From: an uncultured Clostridia bacterium
GTDB taxonomy: Bacteria; Bacillota; Clostridia; Christensenellales; Aristaeellaceae
DNA: 6,825 nucleotides
NCBI GenBank assembly: GCA_946615495.1
Contig: CAMOHY010000119.1
Location: forward strand, 1-6,825
Reading direction: 5' to 3'
The translations under genes were made by a program, and so were the position numbers. Each line of letters opens with the position of its first letter. The stretch's first letter is position 1. The notes under the pieces were generated by a model that did no database searches, was not told the origin of the DNA, and worked only from the letters and a program-made list of their open reading frames with translations. This document shows positions 1 through 6,124 of the stretch, piece after piece.

Positions 1-535
1 GGGGGCCGCCGCCCTGGTTTTCCGCATCCAGGAACACGCCCCAGGTGGGCACGCCCCGGCGGCGCACGGCCAGGGCCTTGGCGTAATAGATTTCGCCCAG
101 ATCGCCGTTTTCAATGCACTTTTTCAGGTACTGGGTTTCGGGCTTGAAGCGGTTTTGATAGCCGATGGTGAGCTTTTTGCCCGTGCGGCGGGCCGCGTCC
201 AGCATCTTTTTCGCTTCGGCGGAGTTGATAGCCATGGGTTTTTCGCACATCACGTGCTTGCCCGCCTCCAGCGCGTCCACAGTGATAAAGGAATGCTGCT
301 TATTGGGCGTCAGCACGTGCACAACGTCAATATCCTTCCGGGAAAGCAGTTCCTTGTAATCCGTGCACACCAGCGCGCCGGGCACGCCAAAATCCTGCGC
401 GGCCTTGCGGGCGCGCTCCTCAATGATATCGCAGAAGGCCACCATTTCCACCTGAGGCAGCTTGGCCAGAGAAGGCATATGCTTGTTATTGGCAATGCCG
501 CCGCAGCCGATGATTCCAATTCTAACCTTATCCAT
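1..535 (-). CDS. Gfo/Idh/MocA family NAD(P)-dependent oxidoreductase, 5' part (C-terminal part beyond the window)
   Basis: The 178 visible residues hold the complete Rossmann domain of a Gfo/Idh/MocA dehydrogenase, a cytoplasmic family that oxidises or reduces sugars, inositols and related polyols with NAD(P). The N-terminus reads VRIGIIGCGGIANNKH, with the dinucleotide-binding GxGGxA at residues 10-15. An acidic residue, D36, ends the second strand, which often favours NAD. LTPNKQH lies near 75-81, and the family signature EKP is at 98-100, where the lysine is the usual catalytic residue. The last visible stretch, RRGVPTWGVF followed by GGGP, is where the family usually continues into its substrate-binding domain. 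The ATG at 535 is supported by AAAGGAGGAG five bases upstream. The gene is divergent from the prolyl-tRNA editing gene across a 177-base spacer. Family assignment is firm. The substrate is not deducible, because the specificity-determining half is missing. Confidence 0.93.
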   Translation of the reverse strand, partial: MDKVRIGIIGCGGIANNKHMPSLAKLPQVEMVAFCDIIEERARKAAQDFGVPGALVCTDYKELLSRKDIDVVHVLTPNKQHSFITVDALEAGKHVMCEKPMAINSAEAKKMLDAARRTGKKLTIGYQNRFKPETQYLKKCIENGDLGEIYYAKALAVRRRGVPTWGVFLDAENQGGGP

Positions 536-540
536 TTTTT

Positions 541-550
541 CTCCTCCTTT
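541..550 (-). promoter_or_regulatory. Strong ribosome binding site of the Gfo/Idh/MocA gene
   Basis: On the minus strand AAAGGAGGAG stands five adenines before the ATG at 535. It is a near-perfect anti-Shine-Dalgarno match and fixes the start of this gene. Confidence 0.8.
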
Positions 551-622
551 ATCCTTTTTCTTTCTGTATCGTTCCATCTTCCAACCCTGAGGCCGGAGCA
601 GTGCACGAAAAGTGTTCCTTTC

Positions 623-651
623 TTGACGGGCAAACCCGCTTATGATAAACT
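623..651 (+). promoter_or_regulatory. Predicted sigma-70/sigma-A promoter of the prolyl-tRNA deacylase gene
   Basis: TTGACG at 623-628 (five of six matches to the -35 consensus) and TAAACT at 646-651 (four of six to the -10 consensus) are separated by exactly 17 bases. Transcription would start near 658, giving a leader of about 55 bases before the TTG at 713. This is the only convincing promoter-like pair I saw in the divergent spacer. I found no equally good pair on the minus strand for the oxidoreductase gene. This is a prediction from sequence only. Confidence 0.5.
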
Positions 652-659
652 GAATTCAG
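650..659. promoter_or_regulatory. 10-bp palindrome at the predicted transcription start (possible operator)
   Basis: CTGAATTCAG is a perfect 10-bp palindrome that overlaps the end of the predicted -10 box and the expected start point, in the spacer between two divergent genes. The position would suit a dimeric repressor. However, the palindrome is short, the next bases out do not pair, and such a match can occur by chance. Confidence 0.2.
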
Positions 660-693
660 CCTCCGGCCCCGGCCGGCGGCGCAAAGCGACACT

Positions 694-702
694 GGAAGGA
701 AG
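694..702 (+). promoter_or_regulatory. Ribosome binding site that decides the TTG start of the prolyl-tRNA deacylase
   Basis: GGAAGGAAG at 694-702 lies ten bases before TTG at 713. No in-frame ATG or GTG occurs near the conserved N-terminus, and the only upstream in-frame starts would run back through the divergent gene. This site is therefore the reason for choosing the TTG. Confidence 0.55.
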
Positions 703-712
703 TGGCCCCGCC

Positions 713-1255
713 TTGTATACCGTTTTTGAAGGCGCGCCGGAAGAGGTAAGGCCGGACAATGAAGCCGCCGTTTACCGCTTTTTGAACGCCCACCATATTC
801 CCTTTCTCCGCATCGACCATGAGGCCGTGCGCACCATGGAGGATTGTCAGGCCGTTGACCGGGTGCTGGGCGGCGTGATCTGCAAAAACCTATTTTTATG
901 CAACCAGCAGAAAACGGTGTTTTACCTGCTCATGATCCGGGAGGACAAGGCCTTCAAGACCAAGGACGTATCCAAGCAATTGGGCGTCAGCCGCCTGTCC
1001 TTCGGCCCGCCGGAAGCCATGGAGCAGCTTTTGCACCTGTCTCCCGGCGCGGTAAGCCCCATGGGCCTGCTTTTTGACAGCGCCAGAAACGTGCGCCTTA
1101 TCATGGACAGCGACCTGCGGGAAGAAGAATATTTGGGCTGCCATCCCTGCGTGAACACCGCGTCCATCCGCATGAAAATGGAGGATTTTTTGCGCGTGTT
1201 CCTGCCCGCGGCGCAGCACGAGGCCACCTTCGTTTCCATCAATACCGCCGGATGA
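713..1255 (+). CDS. YbaK/ProXp-type prolyl-tRNA deacylase (prolyl-tRNA synthetase-associated domain protein)
   Basis: The 180-residue product matches the free-standing editing domain family (YbaK/PrdX/ProXp-ala) that hydrolyses misacylated tRNA-Pro, typically Ala-tRNA-Pro, in the cytoplasm. Visible marks are the N-terminal TVFEG, DHEAVRTMEDC at 35-45, the conserved lysine of CKNLFL at K58 (the family's key active-site lysine), the FYLLMIREDKAFKTKD region at 70-85, LSPGAVSPMGLL at 109-120, and GCHPCVNTAS at 142-151, a typical active-site loop. The length fits the roughly 160-185 residues usual for single-domain members. The TTG start is chosen from GGAAGGAAG ten bases upstream and because the conserved N-terminus begins there. 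The open frame extends to 155 but there crosses the oxidoreductase gene in antisense. The gene has its own promoter-like sequence and is monocistronic. Its last 17 bases overlap the end of the convergent dehydrogenase gene. The family is clear; the exact misacylated substrate is inferred. Confidence 0.9.
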   Translation: MYTVFEGAPEEVRPDNEAAVYRFLNAHHIPFLRIDHEAVRTMEDCQAVDRVLGGVICKNLFLCNQQKTVFYLLMIREDKAFKTKDVSKQLGVSRLSFGPPEAMEQLLHLSPGAVSPMGLLFDSARNVRLIMDSDLREEEYLGCHPCVNTASIRMKMEDFLRVFLPAAQHEATFVSINTAG

Positions 1256-2096
1256 GCGCCTGCGTGCCCAGATTTTCCTGGCCCTGCTCCGCCATTTCCT
1301 CGTATTCCCGAAGGACGGCGCTGAGCATGGGCAAATCCAGCCCTTTTTCCTGGGCCACCTCCTGAATGATGCGCATATCCTTGATGAAATGCTTGATGTA
1401 AAAGCCCGGCGCGTGGTCCCCATGCAGGGCGCGGGGCGCCATATGGTCAATCTGCCAGCTGCCCGCCGCGCCGCCGGAAATGGCCGAAAGCATTTTTTCC
1501 ACGTCCAGCCCCACCCGCTGGGCGTAAGCCAGCGCTTCGGTATACGCCGCCGTGGCCCCGGCCACGCAAATTTGATTGCACGCCTTGGTGTGCTGCCCCG
1601 CGCCGGGGCCGCCCATCAGGGTGACGGCCTTGCCCATACAGGATAGCAGCGGCAGGGCTTTTTCATACGCGTCCTGGTCGCCGCCTGCCATGATGGTGAG
1701 GGCGGCGTTTTTCGCGCCCGCGTCCCCGCCGGATACCGGCGCGTCCAGCACGGCGACGCCCCGCTTTTTTCCTTCCTCATACAGCCTTTGGGCCAGGGCG
1801 GGGGAGGAGGTGGTCATATCCACGGCGACGGCGCCGGGCCGGGCAAAGGCGAAAATGCCCTCCGGAGACAGATAAACCTCTTCCACGTCCTTAGGATAGC
1901 CCACGATGGTAAAGATAAAATCGGCCCCCCGCACCGCTTCGGCAATGCTGCCGCAGGGCTGAATGCCCCTTTCAGCAAGCGCCTGGGCCTTTTGCGCGCT
2001 GCGGTTATACGCCCGCACCGCATAGCCCGCCTTTTGCACGTGGCAGGCCATGGGCCCGCCCATAACGCCCGTGCCAATCCATGCTACCGTTGCCAT
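1239..2096 (-). CDS. Beta-hydroxyacid dehydrogenase (3-hydroxyisobutyrate dehydrogenase / 2-hydroxy-3-oxopropionate reductase family)
   Basis: This 285-residue protein is a full-length member of the family that reversibly oxidises 3-hydroxyacids such as 3-hydroxyisobutyrate or tartronate semialdehyde/glycerate. The nucleotide site is VAWIGTGVMGGPM at 4-16. N31-R32-S33 after the second strand is the NRS/NRT motif that usually indicates NADP(H). DMTTSSP at 93-99 and DAPVSGGDAGA at 118-128 line the substrate site. GGPGAGQHTKACNQ at 162-175 carries the catalytic lysine K171 and N174, and K239-D240 belongs to the C-terminal helical domain. The start at 2096 is supported by AAGGAGGAGC four bases upstream. 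The gene overlaps the end of the ABC ATPase gene by 13 bp, so it is probably translationally coupled to it, and ends 17 bp inside the convergent editing gene. Catalytic residues look intact. The choice between GarR-like, MmsB-like and succinic-semialdehyde-reductase-like function is open. Confidence 0.92.
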   Translation of the reverse strand: MATVAWIGTGVMGGPMACHVQKAGYAVRAYNRSAQKAQALAERGIQPCGSIAEAVRGADFIFTIVGYPKDVEEVYLSPEGIFAFARPGAVAVDMTTSSPALAQRLYEEGKKRGVAVLDAPVSGGDAGAKNAALTIMAGGDQDAYEKALPLLSCMGKAVTLMGGPGAGQHTKACNQICVAGATAAYTEALAYAQRVGLDVEKMLSAISGGAAGSWQIDHMAPRALHGDHAPGFYIKHFIKDMRIIQEVAQEKGLDLPMLSAVLREYEEMAEQGQENLGTQALIRRY

Positions 2097-2665
2097 GCCC
2101 GCTCCTCCTTTTCTTGGTCCAAGTGGATGATTGCGGCCCCCAGCAGCGCCGCTTCCTCCTGGTCGTGCACGGAAAGCACCGTGAGGGGAAACACGCCGCG
2201 GATGCGCGAGGCAATGCGCGCCCGGAGGGCCCCGTCCAGGCCCTTAAAGGGCTCATCCAGCAAAAGCACATCGCCCCCAAAGGCCATGGCCCGCGCCAGG
2301 GCCACCCTGCGCTGCATGCCGCCGCTCATGGCTTGAGGGTACTGATTCATTTCTTCTATTTCCATTTCATGGAGCCAGAACCGGGCTTTCTCCGGGCTGC
2401 TGACGATTTCCACGTTCTTTTCCGCCGTCAGCCAGGGCAGCAGCCGGTCCTCCTGGAACAGAAAGGATACTTTTTGATCCTTTAAGCCGGTCAATTCCCC
2501 ATCCTGAATGGGCAAAAGCCCCGCCAGCACGCGCAGCAGCGTGGTTTTCCCATACCCTGAGGGAGCCATGACCGCTACCGCGCCCTTGTCCGGCAGGGAA
2601 AGATTCAGCCCTTTCAGCACTTCTTTTTCCGGATATCCGGCGGAAACCTGCCGTAAACAGATCAT
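2084..2665 (-). CDS. ABC transporter ATP-binding protein, NitT/TauT (SsuB/TauB-like) type, short
   Basis: The 193-residue product is the energy-coupling ATPase of an importer and works at the inner face of the membrane with the permease encoded just upstream. Walker A is APSGYGKTT at 34-42, with alanine where the first glycine is usual. The Q-loop region FLFQEDRLLPWLT at 68-80 is typical of the sulfonate/taurine/nitrate class. The signature is MSGGMQ at 113-118, Walker B is DVLLLDEP at 132-139, the D-loop is GLD at 142-144 and the switch histidine is H167. The protein stops soon after the H-loop, shorter than the common 240-260 residues. All catalytic motifs remain, so this looks like a compact but functional member rather than a fragment. 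The ATG at 2665 shares ATGA with the permease stop and has GGGAGGGA upstream. The frame stays open back to 2878, but that part is the permease gene out of frame. The transported substrate is unknown. Confidence 0.92.
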   Translation of the reverse strand: MICLRQVSAGYPEKEVLKGLNLSLPDKGAVAVMAPSGYGKTTLLRVLAGLLPIQDGELTGLKDQKVSFLFQEDRLLPWLTAEKNVEIVSSPEKARFWLHEMEIEEMNQYPQAMSGGMQRRVALARAMAFGGDVLLLDEPFKGLDGALRARIASRIRGVFPLTVLSVHDQEEAALLGAAIIHLDQEKEERAWQR

Positions 2666-3447
2666 CCTTTTCCCTCCCGCCGTTTCCTGGCCACCGCCTT
2701 GAGCGCCGCCTCCAGCGCCATGGAAAGCAGAATCACCGTGACCGTCCAGGCGAACAGGTCCGGGTACTCCAAATAGTTTTTCGCGTCGCTCAAATGCTTG
2801 CCCACCGAGTCCGGCGTGAGCGCAATCACTTCCGCCGCGATGCCGCTTTTCCAGGCAAAGCCCAGGCCCGTCATGCACGCCGCCATGAACGCGGGCTTAA
2901 CGGAAGGCGCGTACAGATACCGCAGCTTCTTCCACACGGTAAACCGGTACATATCCGCCATTTCCTTTAGATTGCCGTCCACGGCGCTCAGCGCCTCCTG
3001 GGCCGCCGTCCAGATAATGGGCAGCACCATCAGAAAAGAAATGAACACCGGCACATGGCTTCTTTTGAGCCAAAGCCAAACCAGCAGAATAAAGGAAGAA
3101 ACCGGCGTAGCCCGGATGACCGTGCGCAGGGGGGACAGCAGCGCGTCCAGCCAGGCAAAGCGCCAGCAGCCCGCCGCCAGCAGGGCCCCCGCGGCCACGG
3201 CGCATACATAGCCCAAGGCCACCCGCAGCAGCGTCATGCCCACGCTTTGCCAAAACACGCCCGTGCCCGCCAAACGGACCAAGGCCCTCGCCGTTTCCGC
3301 CGGGCCAGGCAGCAGCTTGGGAAGCCCCACCACAGCGGCAATCAACGCCCATACCCCGATCCAGAACGCGCCAAGGAGCGCCCGGCGCAAAAGCTTTTTC
3401 GCAAATAGGGCGAAATCACGCTCCCGAATCAATTCATCCCGCGGCAT
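2662..3447 (-). CDS. ABC transporter permease, NitT/TauT (SsuC/TauC-like) type
   Basis: This 261-residue integral membrane protein fits the binding-protein-dependent transport permease family that imports sulfonates, taurine, nitrate, thiamine precursors and similar small molecules. A charged N-terminus is followed by about six hydrophobic segments near residues 22-42, 72-94, 108-127, 131-149, 185-207 and 231-250. LLPGPAETARAL at 45-56 resembles the periplasmic segment of SsuC-type permeases. The cytoplasmic EAA coupling loop lies at about 151-182, beginning EALSAVDGNLKEMA and ending YAPSVKP. AWKSGIAAEV at 198-207 matches the AW..V.AE block of this class. The ATG at 3447 has AAGGAG six bases upstream, and this ribosome binding site contains the stop codon of the preceding phosphatase gene. 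The stop overlaps the ATPase start by ATGA. No substrate-binding protein gene is next to it, so the importer is incomplete in this window. Confidence 0.92.
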   Translation of the reverse strand: MPRDELIRERDFALFAKKLLRRALLGAFWIGVWALIAAVVGLPKLLPGPAETARALVRLAGTGVFWQSVGMTLLRVALGYVCAVAAGALLAAGCWRFAWLDALLSPLRTVIRATPVSSFILLVWLWLKRSHVPVFISFLMVLPIIWTAAQEALSAVDGNLKEMADMYRFTVWKKLRYLYAPSVKPAFMAACMTGLGFAWKSGIAAEVIALTPDSVGKHLSDAKNYLEYPDLFAWTVTVILLSMALEAALKAVARKRREGKG

Positions 3448-3454
3448 AGGCCTC

Positions 3455-3460
3455 TCCTTA
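3455..3460 (-). promoter_or_regulatory. Permease ribosome binding site overlapping the HAD stop codon
   Basis: On the minus strand CTTTAAGGAGAGG contains both the TAA stop of the HAD gene (3460-3458) and the AAGGAG Shine-Dalgarno sequence of the permease gene. A ribosome finishing the phosphatase would sit on the permease start region, so translational coupling is likely. Confidence 0.6.
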
Positions 3461-4252
3461 AAGATAGGGAATCATATCGCTGAGCCGGCCAAAGGTCAGC
3501 CCCGGCTTGATGGGCGATTCCGCCGCCATTTGAGCCGTGGTCTCCCCGCTCATAACCAGGATGGAAAGCATGCCGAAATTCACGCCGGTGGCGATATCGG
3601 TATACAGCCTGTCCCCCACCATGGCCATTTCTTCTTTCTTTAACCCCGTCACCCGCAGCGTTTCTTCCACGATGCCGCCATTGGGCTTGCCGATTACCAC
3701 GTCGGGCTCCCGGCCCGTGCTGGCCTTCACATAGGCGATGGTGGCCCCAATATCCGGGATAAAGCCTGTTTCCGTGGGGCAGTTGAAATCCGGATGGGTG
3801 GCGATATAGGGCAGGCCGGAGCGCACATGATCGCACAGCTTGGTCATTTTCCCATAATCCAATTCGGTGTCAAAGGCGATGAGCACATAATCGGGCTTGT
3901 CCTGGTCGATTTGCACGCCCAGGGCGCGCATTTCCTCCGTTTCGATGGCGTTGGCCAGCAGAAAGGCTTTTTGGCCGGGAAAACGGGCCGTCACATACCG
4001 GGCCGCGGCCTGGCCGCTGGTGAGCACATTGCGGAATTCCTCCGGCACGCCCATTTTCTCCAGCTTCTTTTTGTAAAAATCCGCGGACTTGGAGGAGTTG
4101 TTGGTCAAAAACAGGCATTGCCGCCCGGTGTCGTGCAGGGCCCGCAAAAAATCCAGGGAACCGTCGATCAATTGATTGCCCAGGTAAAAGGTGCCGTCCA
4201 TATCCAGCAAAAAACAGCGCACGCGCGATAATTGCTCCCGAATATCCTGCAT
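3458..4252 (-). CDS. HAD-IIA family phosphatase (NagD/p-nitrophenylphosphatase-like)
   Basis: The 264-residue product is a haloacid-dehalogenase-type phosphohydrolase of subclass IIA, a group of cytoplasmic enzymes that dephosphorylate small metabolites. Motif I is LLDMDGTFYLG, with nucleophile D17 and acid/base D19. Motif II is LTNNSSKS, with T50. Between them and motif III lies the C2A-type cap, including ATHPDFNCPTETGFIPDIGA at 151-170, the block that marks NagD relatives. Motif III is IGKPNGG with K189, and motif IV is MVGDRLYTDI at 211-220 with D214 and D219. The ATG at 4252 is chosen because the conserved protein begins there and GGAGGA lies ten bases upstream, inside the last codons of truB. 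The open frame runs on to 4315 only by overlapping truB. The gene stands 7 bases after truB and 10 bases before the permease gene. The natural substrate is unknown. Confidence 0.92.
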   Translation of the reverse strand: MQDIREQLSRVRCFLLDMDGTFYLGNQLIDGSLDFLRALHDTGRQCLFLTNNSSKSADFYKKKLEKMGVPEEFRNVLTSGQAAARYVTARFPGQKAFLLANAIETEEMRALGVQIDQDKPDYVLIAFDTELDYGKMTKLCDHVRSGLPYIATHPDFNCPTETGFIPDIGATIAYVKASTGREPDVVIGKPNGGIVEETLRVTGLKKEEMAMVGDRLYTDIATGVNFGMLSILVMSGETTAQMAAESPIKPGLTFGRLSDMIPYL

Positions 4253-4259
4253 AAACTCT

Positions 4260-5141
4260 TCATCCTCCGCACAAGCCCACGTCGAACCGGAGGATATCCT
4301 CCTCCCGGTGGGCAATTCCGATCAATTCCTCCGCCGCGTACACCCGGCAGCGTTCGTTTTCTGTTATCTCCGGCAGCAGGGCGGCGGGCAGCTTGCCCCC
4401 GTTCCTGCCAAGCTTCCAATACCGTTCGGGCAAGGAAAGCGCTTTCATGTCCTTCAGGGGATGGTCCAAGGGCAAAAGCAGCCGCTCCAGCTCCCCCGCC
4501 TCCGCCGCTGCCCGCGCTTCCTCAAGGGTCACGGCGTTTTCCAGGGAAAACGCGCCCGCCCGTGTGCGCAGCAGAAAGCGCATATGTGCCGGCTTGCCCA
4601 GCGCCTGGCCGATATCGTGGCACAGGGTGCGGATATAGGTGCCGCCCCCGCAGTCCACCCGCAGCATATAGCCATCCTTTCCCGTTTGCGCTCCCAGCTC
4701 AAGCGCGCGGATCAGGGTGGCGCGGGGCTGCGTTTCCACCATTTCTCCCTTGCGGGCCAAGGCGTAAAGGGGAACGCCGTTCTTTTTGAGGGCGGAATAA
4801 GCGGGGGGACATTGCAGAATATCGCCCCGGAACCTATCCAGCGCTTTTTCAATTTCCTCCCGCGGCGGCACGCCCCGGCCCTCCTCGATCACGGCGCCTT
4901 GGGCGTCCTGGGTGTCGGTGGCGCCGGAAAAGGCGATTTCGGCCACGTAGCTTTTGCTCTTATCCGGAAAAAGGTCCAGCAGCCGGGTGGCCCTGCCCAC
5001 CATAATGGGCAGCACGCCCGCGGCCTCCGGGTCCAGCGTGCCGGCGTGGCCCACCCTTTCCCCCGTGAGCCGCTTCACCACCGCCACGGCAGCGCCGGAG
5101 GACATGCCAGGCGGCTTGAGCAAATTCAAAAAACCGTTCAT
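4260..5141 (-). CDS. truB: tRNA pseudouridine(55) synthase TruB
   Basis: TruB isomerises uridine 55 in the T-loop of tRNAs. The 293-residue protein begins MNGFLNLLKPPGMSS, the usual N-terminal motif. It carries the catalytic motif GHAGTLDPEAAGVL with the nucleophile D37, then KSYVAEIAFSGATDTQDAQG at 63-82 with Y65, PPAYSALKKNG in the middle, and VDCGGGTYIRTLCHDIG in the second half of the catalytic domain. The C-terminal part is weakly conserved and fits the small PUA-like domain of bacterial TruB. The ATG at 5141 overlaps the nrnA stop as ATGA, and GAGGAAGG stands just upstream. The length is normal for the family. Position after rbfA and nrnA is standard in Firmicutes. The next gene is not ribF but a HAD phosphatase. 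Confidence 0.97.
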   Translation of the reverse strand: MNGFLNLLKPPGMSSGAAVAVVKRLTGERVGHAGTLDPEAAGVLPIMVGRATRLLDLFPDKSKSYVAEIAFSGATDTQDAQGAVIEEGRGVPPREEIEKALDRFRGDILQCPPAYSALKKNGVPLYALARKGEMVETQPRATLIRALELGAQTGKDGYMLRVDCGGGTYIRTLCHDIGQALGKPAHMRFLLRTRAGAFSLENAVTLEEARAAAEAGELERLLLPLDHPLKDMKALSLPERYWKLGRNGGKLPAALLPEITENERCRVYAAEELIGIAHREEDILRFDVGLCGG

Positions 5142-6124
5142 TTTCCTTCCTCGGCCAATTGCAGCATATCATTTTTCAGGCTTTCCAGTAAATCCTCCAG
5201 CGTTCCATCGTAGCGCAGCCCGGCGGCGAACATATGGCCGCCGCCCCCGTATTTCTGGGCGATCTTTGCCACGTTCCAGGGCGGCAGCGAACGCAGGCTG
5301 GCCTTCACCTGCCCGTCCTCCCTTTCTTCCGCCAAAAAGGCCATTTCCACGCCGGGAATATCCAGAGCGTAATTGACGATGGCCGTGTTATGCTCAGGCT
5401 TCGCCTGGGCGGAATGGTAATCCTGGGCCGACAGCGCCATACAGGCGCATTTTCCCTTTCCAAACACGCACAAAGAATCCAGCGCCTTACCCAGCAGCCG
5501 CACATGGGGCGCCTCCCGCAATTGATGCAGGGGCCGGGCCACCTTGGGCAGATCAAGCCCCGCTTTCATCAAGTCCGCCATGATGGAAAAGGCCTCCGCC
5601 GTGGTGTTTTGAAAGCGGAAATTGCCGGTGTCCGTGCTGATCGCGCAGTAAAGGCACTGGGCGATCTCCTGGGTGATGGGAATATCCAGCGCCCGCAAAT
5701 AACGGTACACCACGCAGCCCGCCGCGGAAGCGCCGCCGTCCACCTGGTTATACATGCAGTAGCGCGGGTTATCCGGGTGATGGTCCATCTGCATGGTCAG
5801 GGGAGCGGAAAAAAACGCGTCCCGGCATGCCCCCATCCGCTCCGCGCTGGCCGCGTCGATGGCAAGCGCCGCGTCAAACCGCTGAGCCGCCAAGCCTTCC
5901 GGGAGCACAAAATCCGACGCGCCGGGCAGAAAAAGAAATTGCCCCGGCACAGGGTCGGCGCAGGCGAGCGTCACCCGGCAGCCCAGGCTGCGCAGGCCAA
6001 GGCCCATGGCCAGGGTGGCGCCGATGGCGTCGCCGTCCGGGGAAACGTGGGTACATAACAAAATGCTGTTCGCATTTTTCAGGGCGGACAGCATTTGCGG
6101 GCAGAGATCATTCTTCTGCGTCAT
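5138..6124 (-). CDS. nrnA: DHH-family bifunctional oligoribonuclease / pAp phosphatase NrnA
   Basis: NrnA degrades very short RNA oligonucleotides to mononucleotides and converts 3'-phosphoadenosine 5'-phosphate to AMP, using Mn ions bound by the DHH domain. The 328-residue product has LCTHVSPDGDAIGA at 23-36 (metal ligands H26, D30, D32), LAIDAA with D90, the name-giving DHH at 114-116 in MQMDHHPDN, and AISTDTGNFRF with D165. The C-terminal DHHA1 domain ends with KYGGGGHMFAAG at 291-302, the substrate-binding glycine-rich motif. The ATG at 6124 is taken because the conserved sequence begins there and AGAGGAAG lies six bases upstream. The frame is open to 6253, but that part is antisense-like noise inside rbfA. 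It overlaps rbfA by 17 bp and truB by 4 bp. This gene order is characteristic of Firmicutes. Confidence 0.95.
   Translation of the reverse strand: MTQKNDLCPQMLSALKNANSILLCTHVSPDGDAIGATLAMGLGLRSLGCRVTLACADPVPGQFLFLPGASDFVLPEGLAAQRFDAALAIDAASAERMGACRDAFFSAPLTMQMDHHPDNPRYCMYNQVDGGASAAGCVVYRYLRALDIPITQEIAQCLYCAISTDTGNFRFQNTTAEAFSIMADLMKAGLDLPKVARPLHQLREAPHVRLLGKALDSLCVFGKGKCACMALSAQDYHSAQAKPEHNTAIVNYALDIPGVEMAFLAEEREDGQVKASLRSLPPWNVAKIAQKYGGGGHMFAAGLRYDGTLEDLLESLKNDMLQLAEEGK

Noticed and set aside
660..682. GC-rich CCGGCC-type inverted repeats as a possible terminator
   Set aside because: They lie downstream of the predicted promoter and before the coding start, no T-run follows in either direction, and short GGCC repeats are expected in GC-rich DNA.
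155..712. In-frame extension of the prolyl-tRNA deacylase upstream to an ATG at 155
   Set aside because: This part lies antisense to the well-supported oxidoreductase gene and then crosses a promoter-like spacer. Its translation has no family resemblance, whereas the conserved protein begins at the TTG at 713.
2666..2878. Upstream extension of the ABC ATPase to 2878
   Set aside because: It overlaps the permease C-terminus out of frame. The ATG at 2665 gives the standard N-terminus of the ATPase family and forms the ATGA junction.
4253..4315. Upstream extension of the HAD phosphatase to 4315
   Set aside because: It overlaps the truB C-terminus out of frame and has no homology to HAD proteins. 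The ATG at 4252 is preceded by GGAGGA.
4191..5213. Long plus-strand open frame of 340 codons across truB and the phosphatase start
   Set aside because: It is antisense to two clearly recognised genes. Its translation is rich in Arg, His, Gly and Gln without any domain, as expected from GC-rich reverse-strand frames.
5234..6058. Plus-strand open frame of 274 codons opposite nrnA
   Set aside because: It is antisense to a gene with all catalytic motifs intact, has no recognisable domain and no convincing ribosome binding site, and has the composition of a GC-rich shadow frame.
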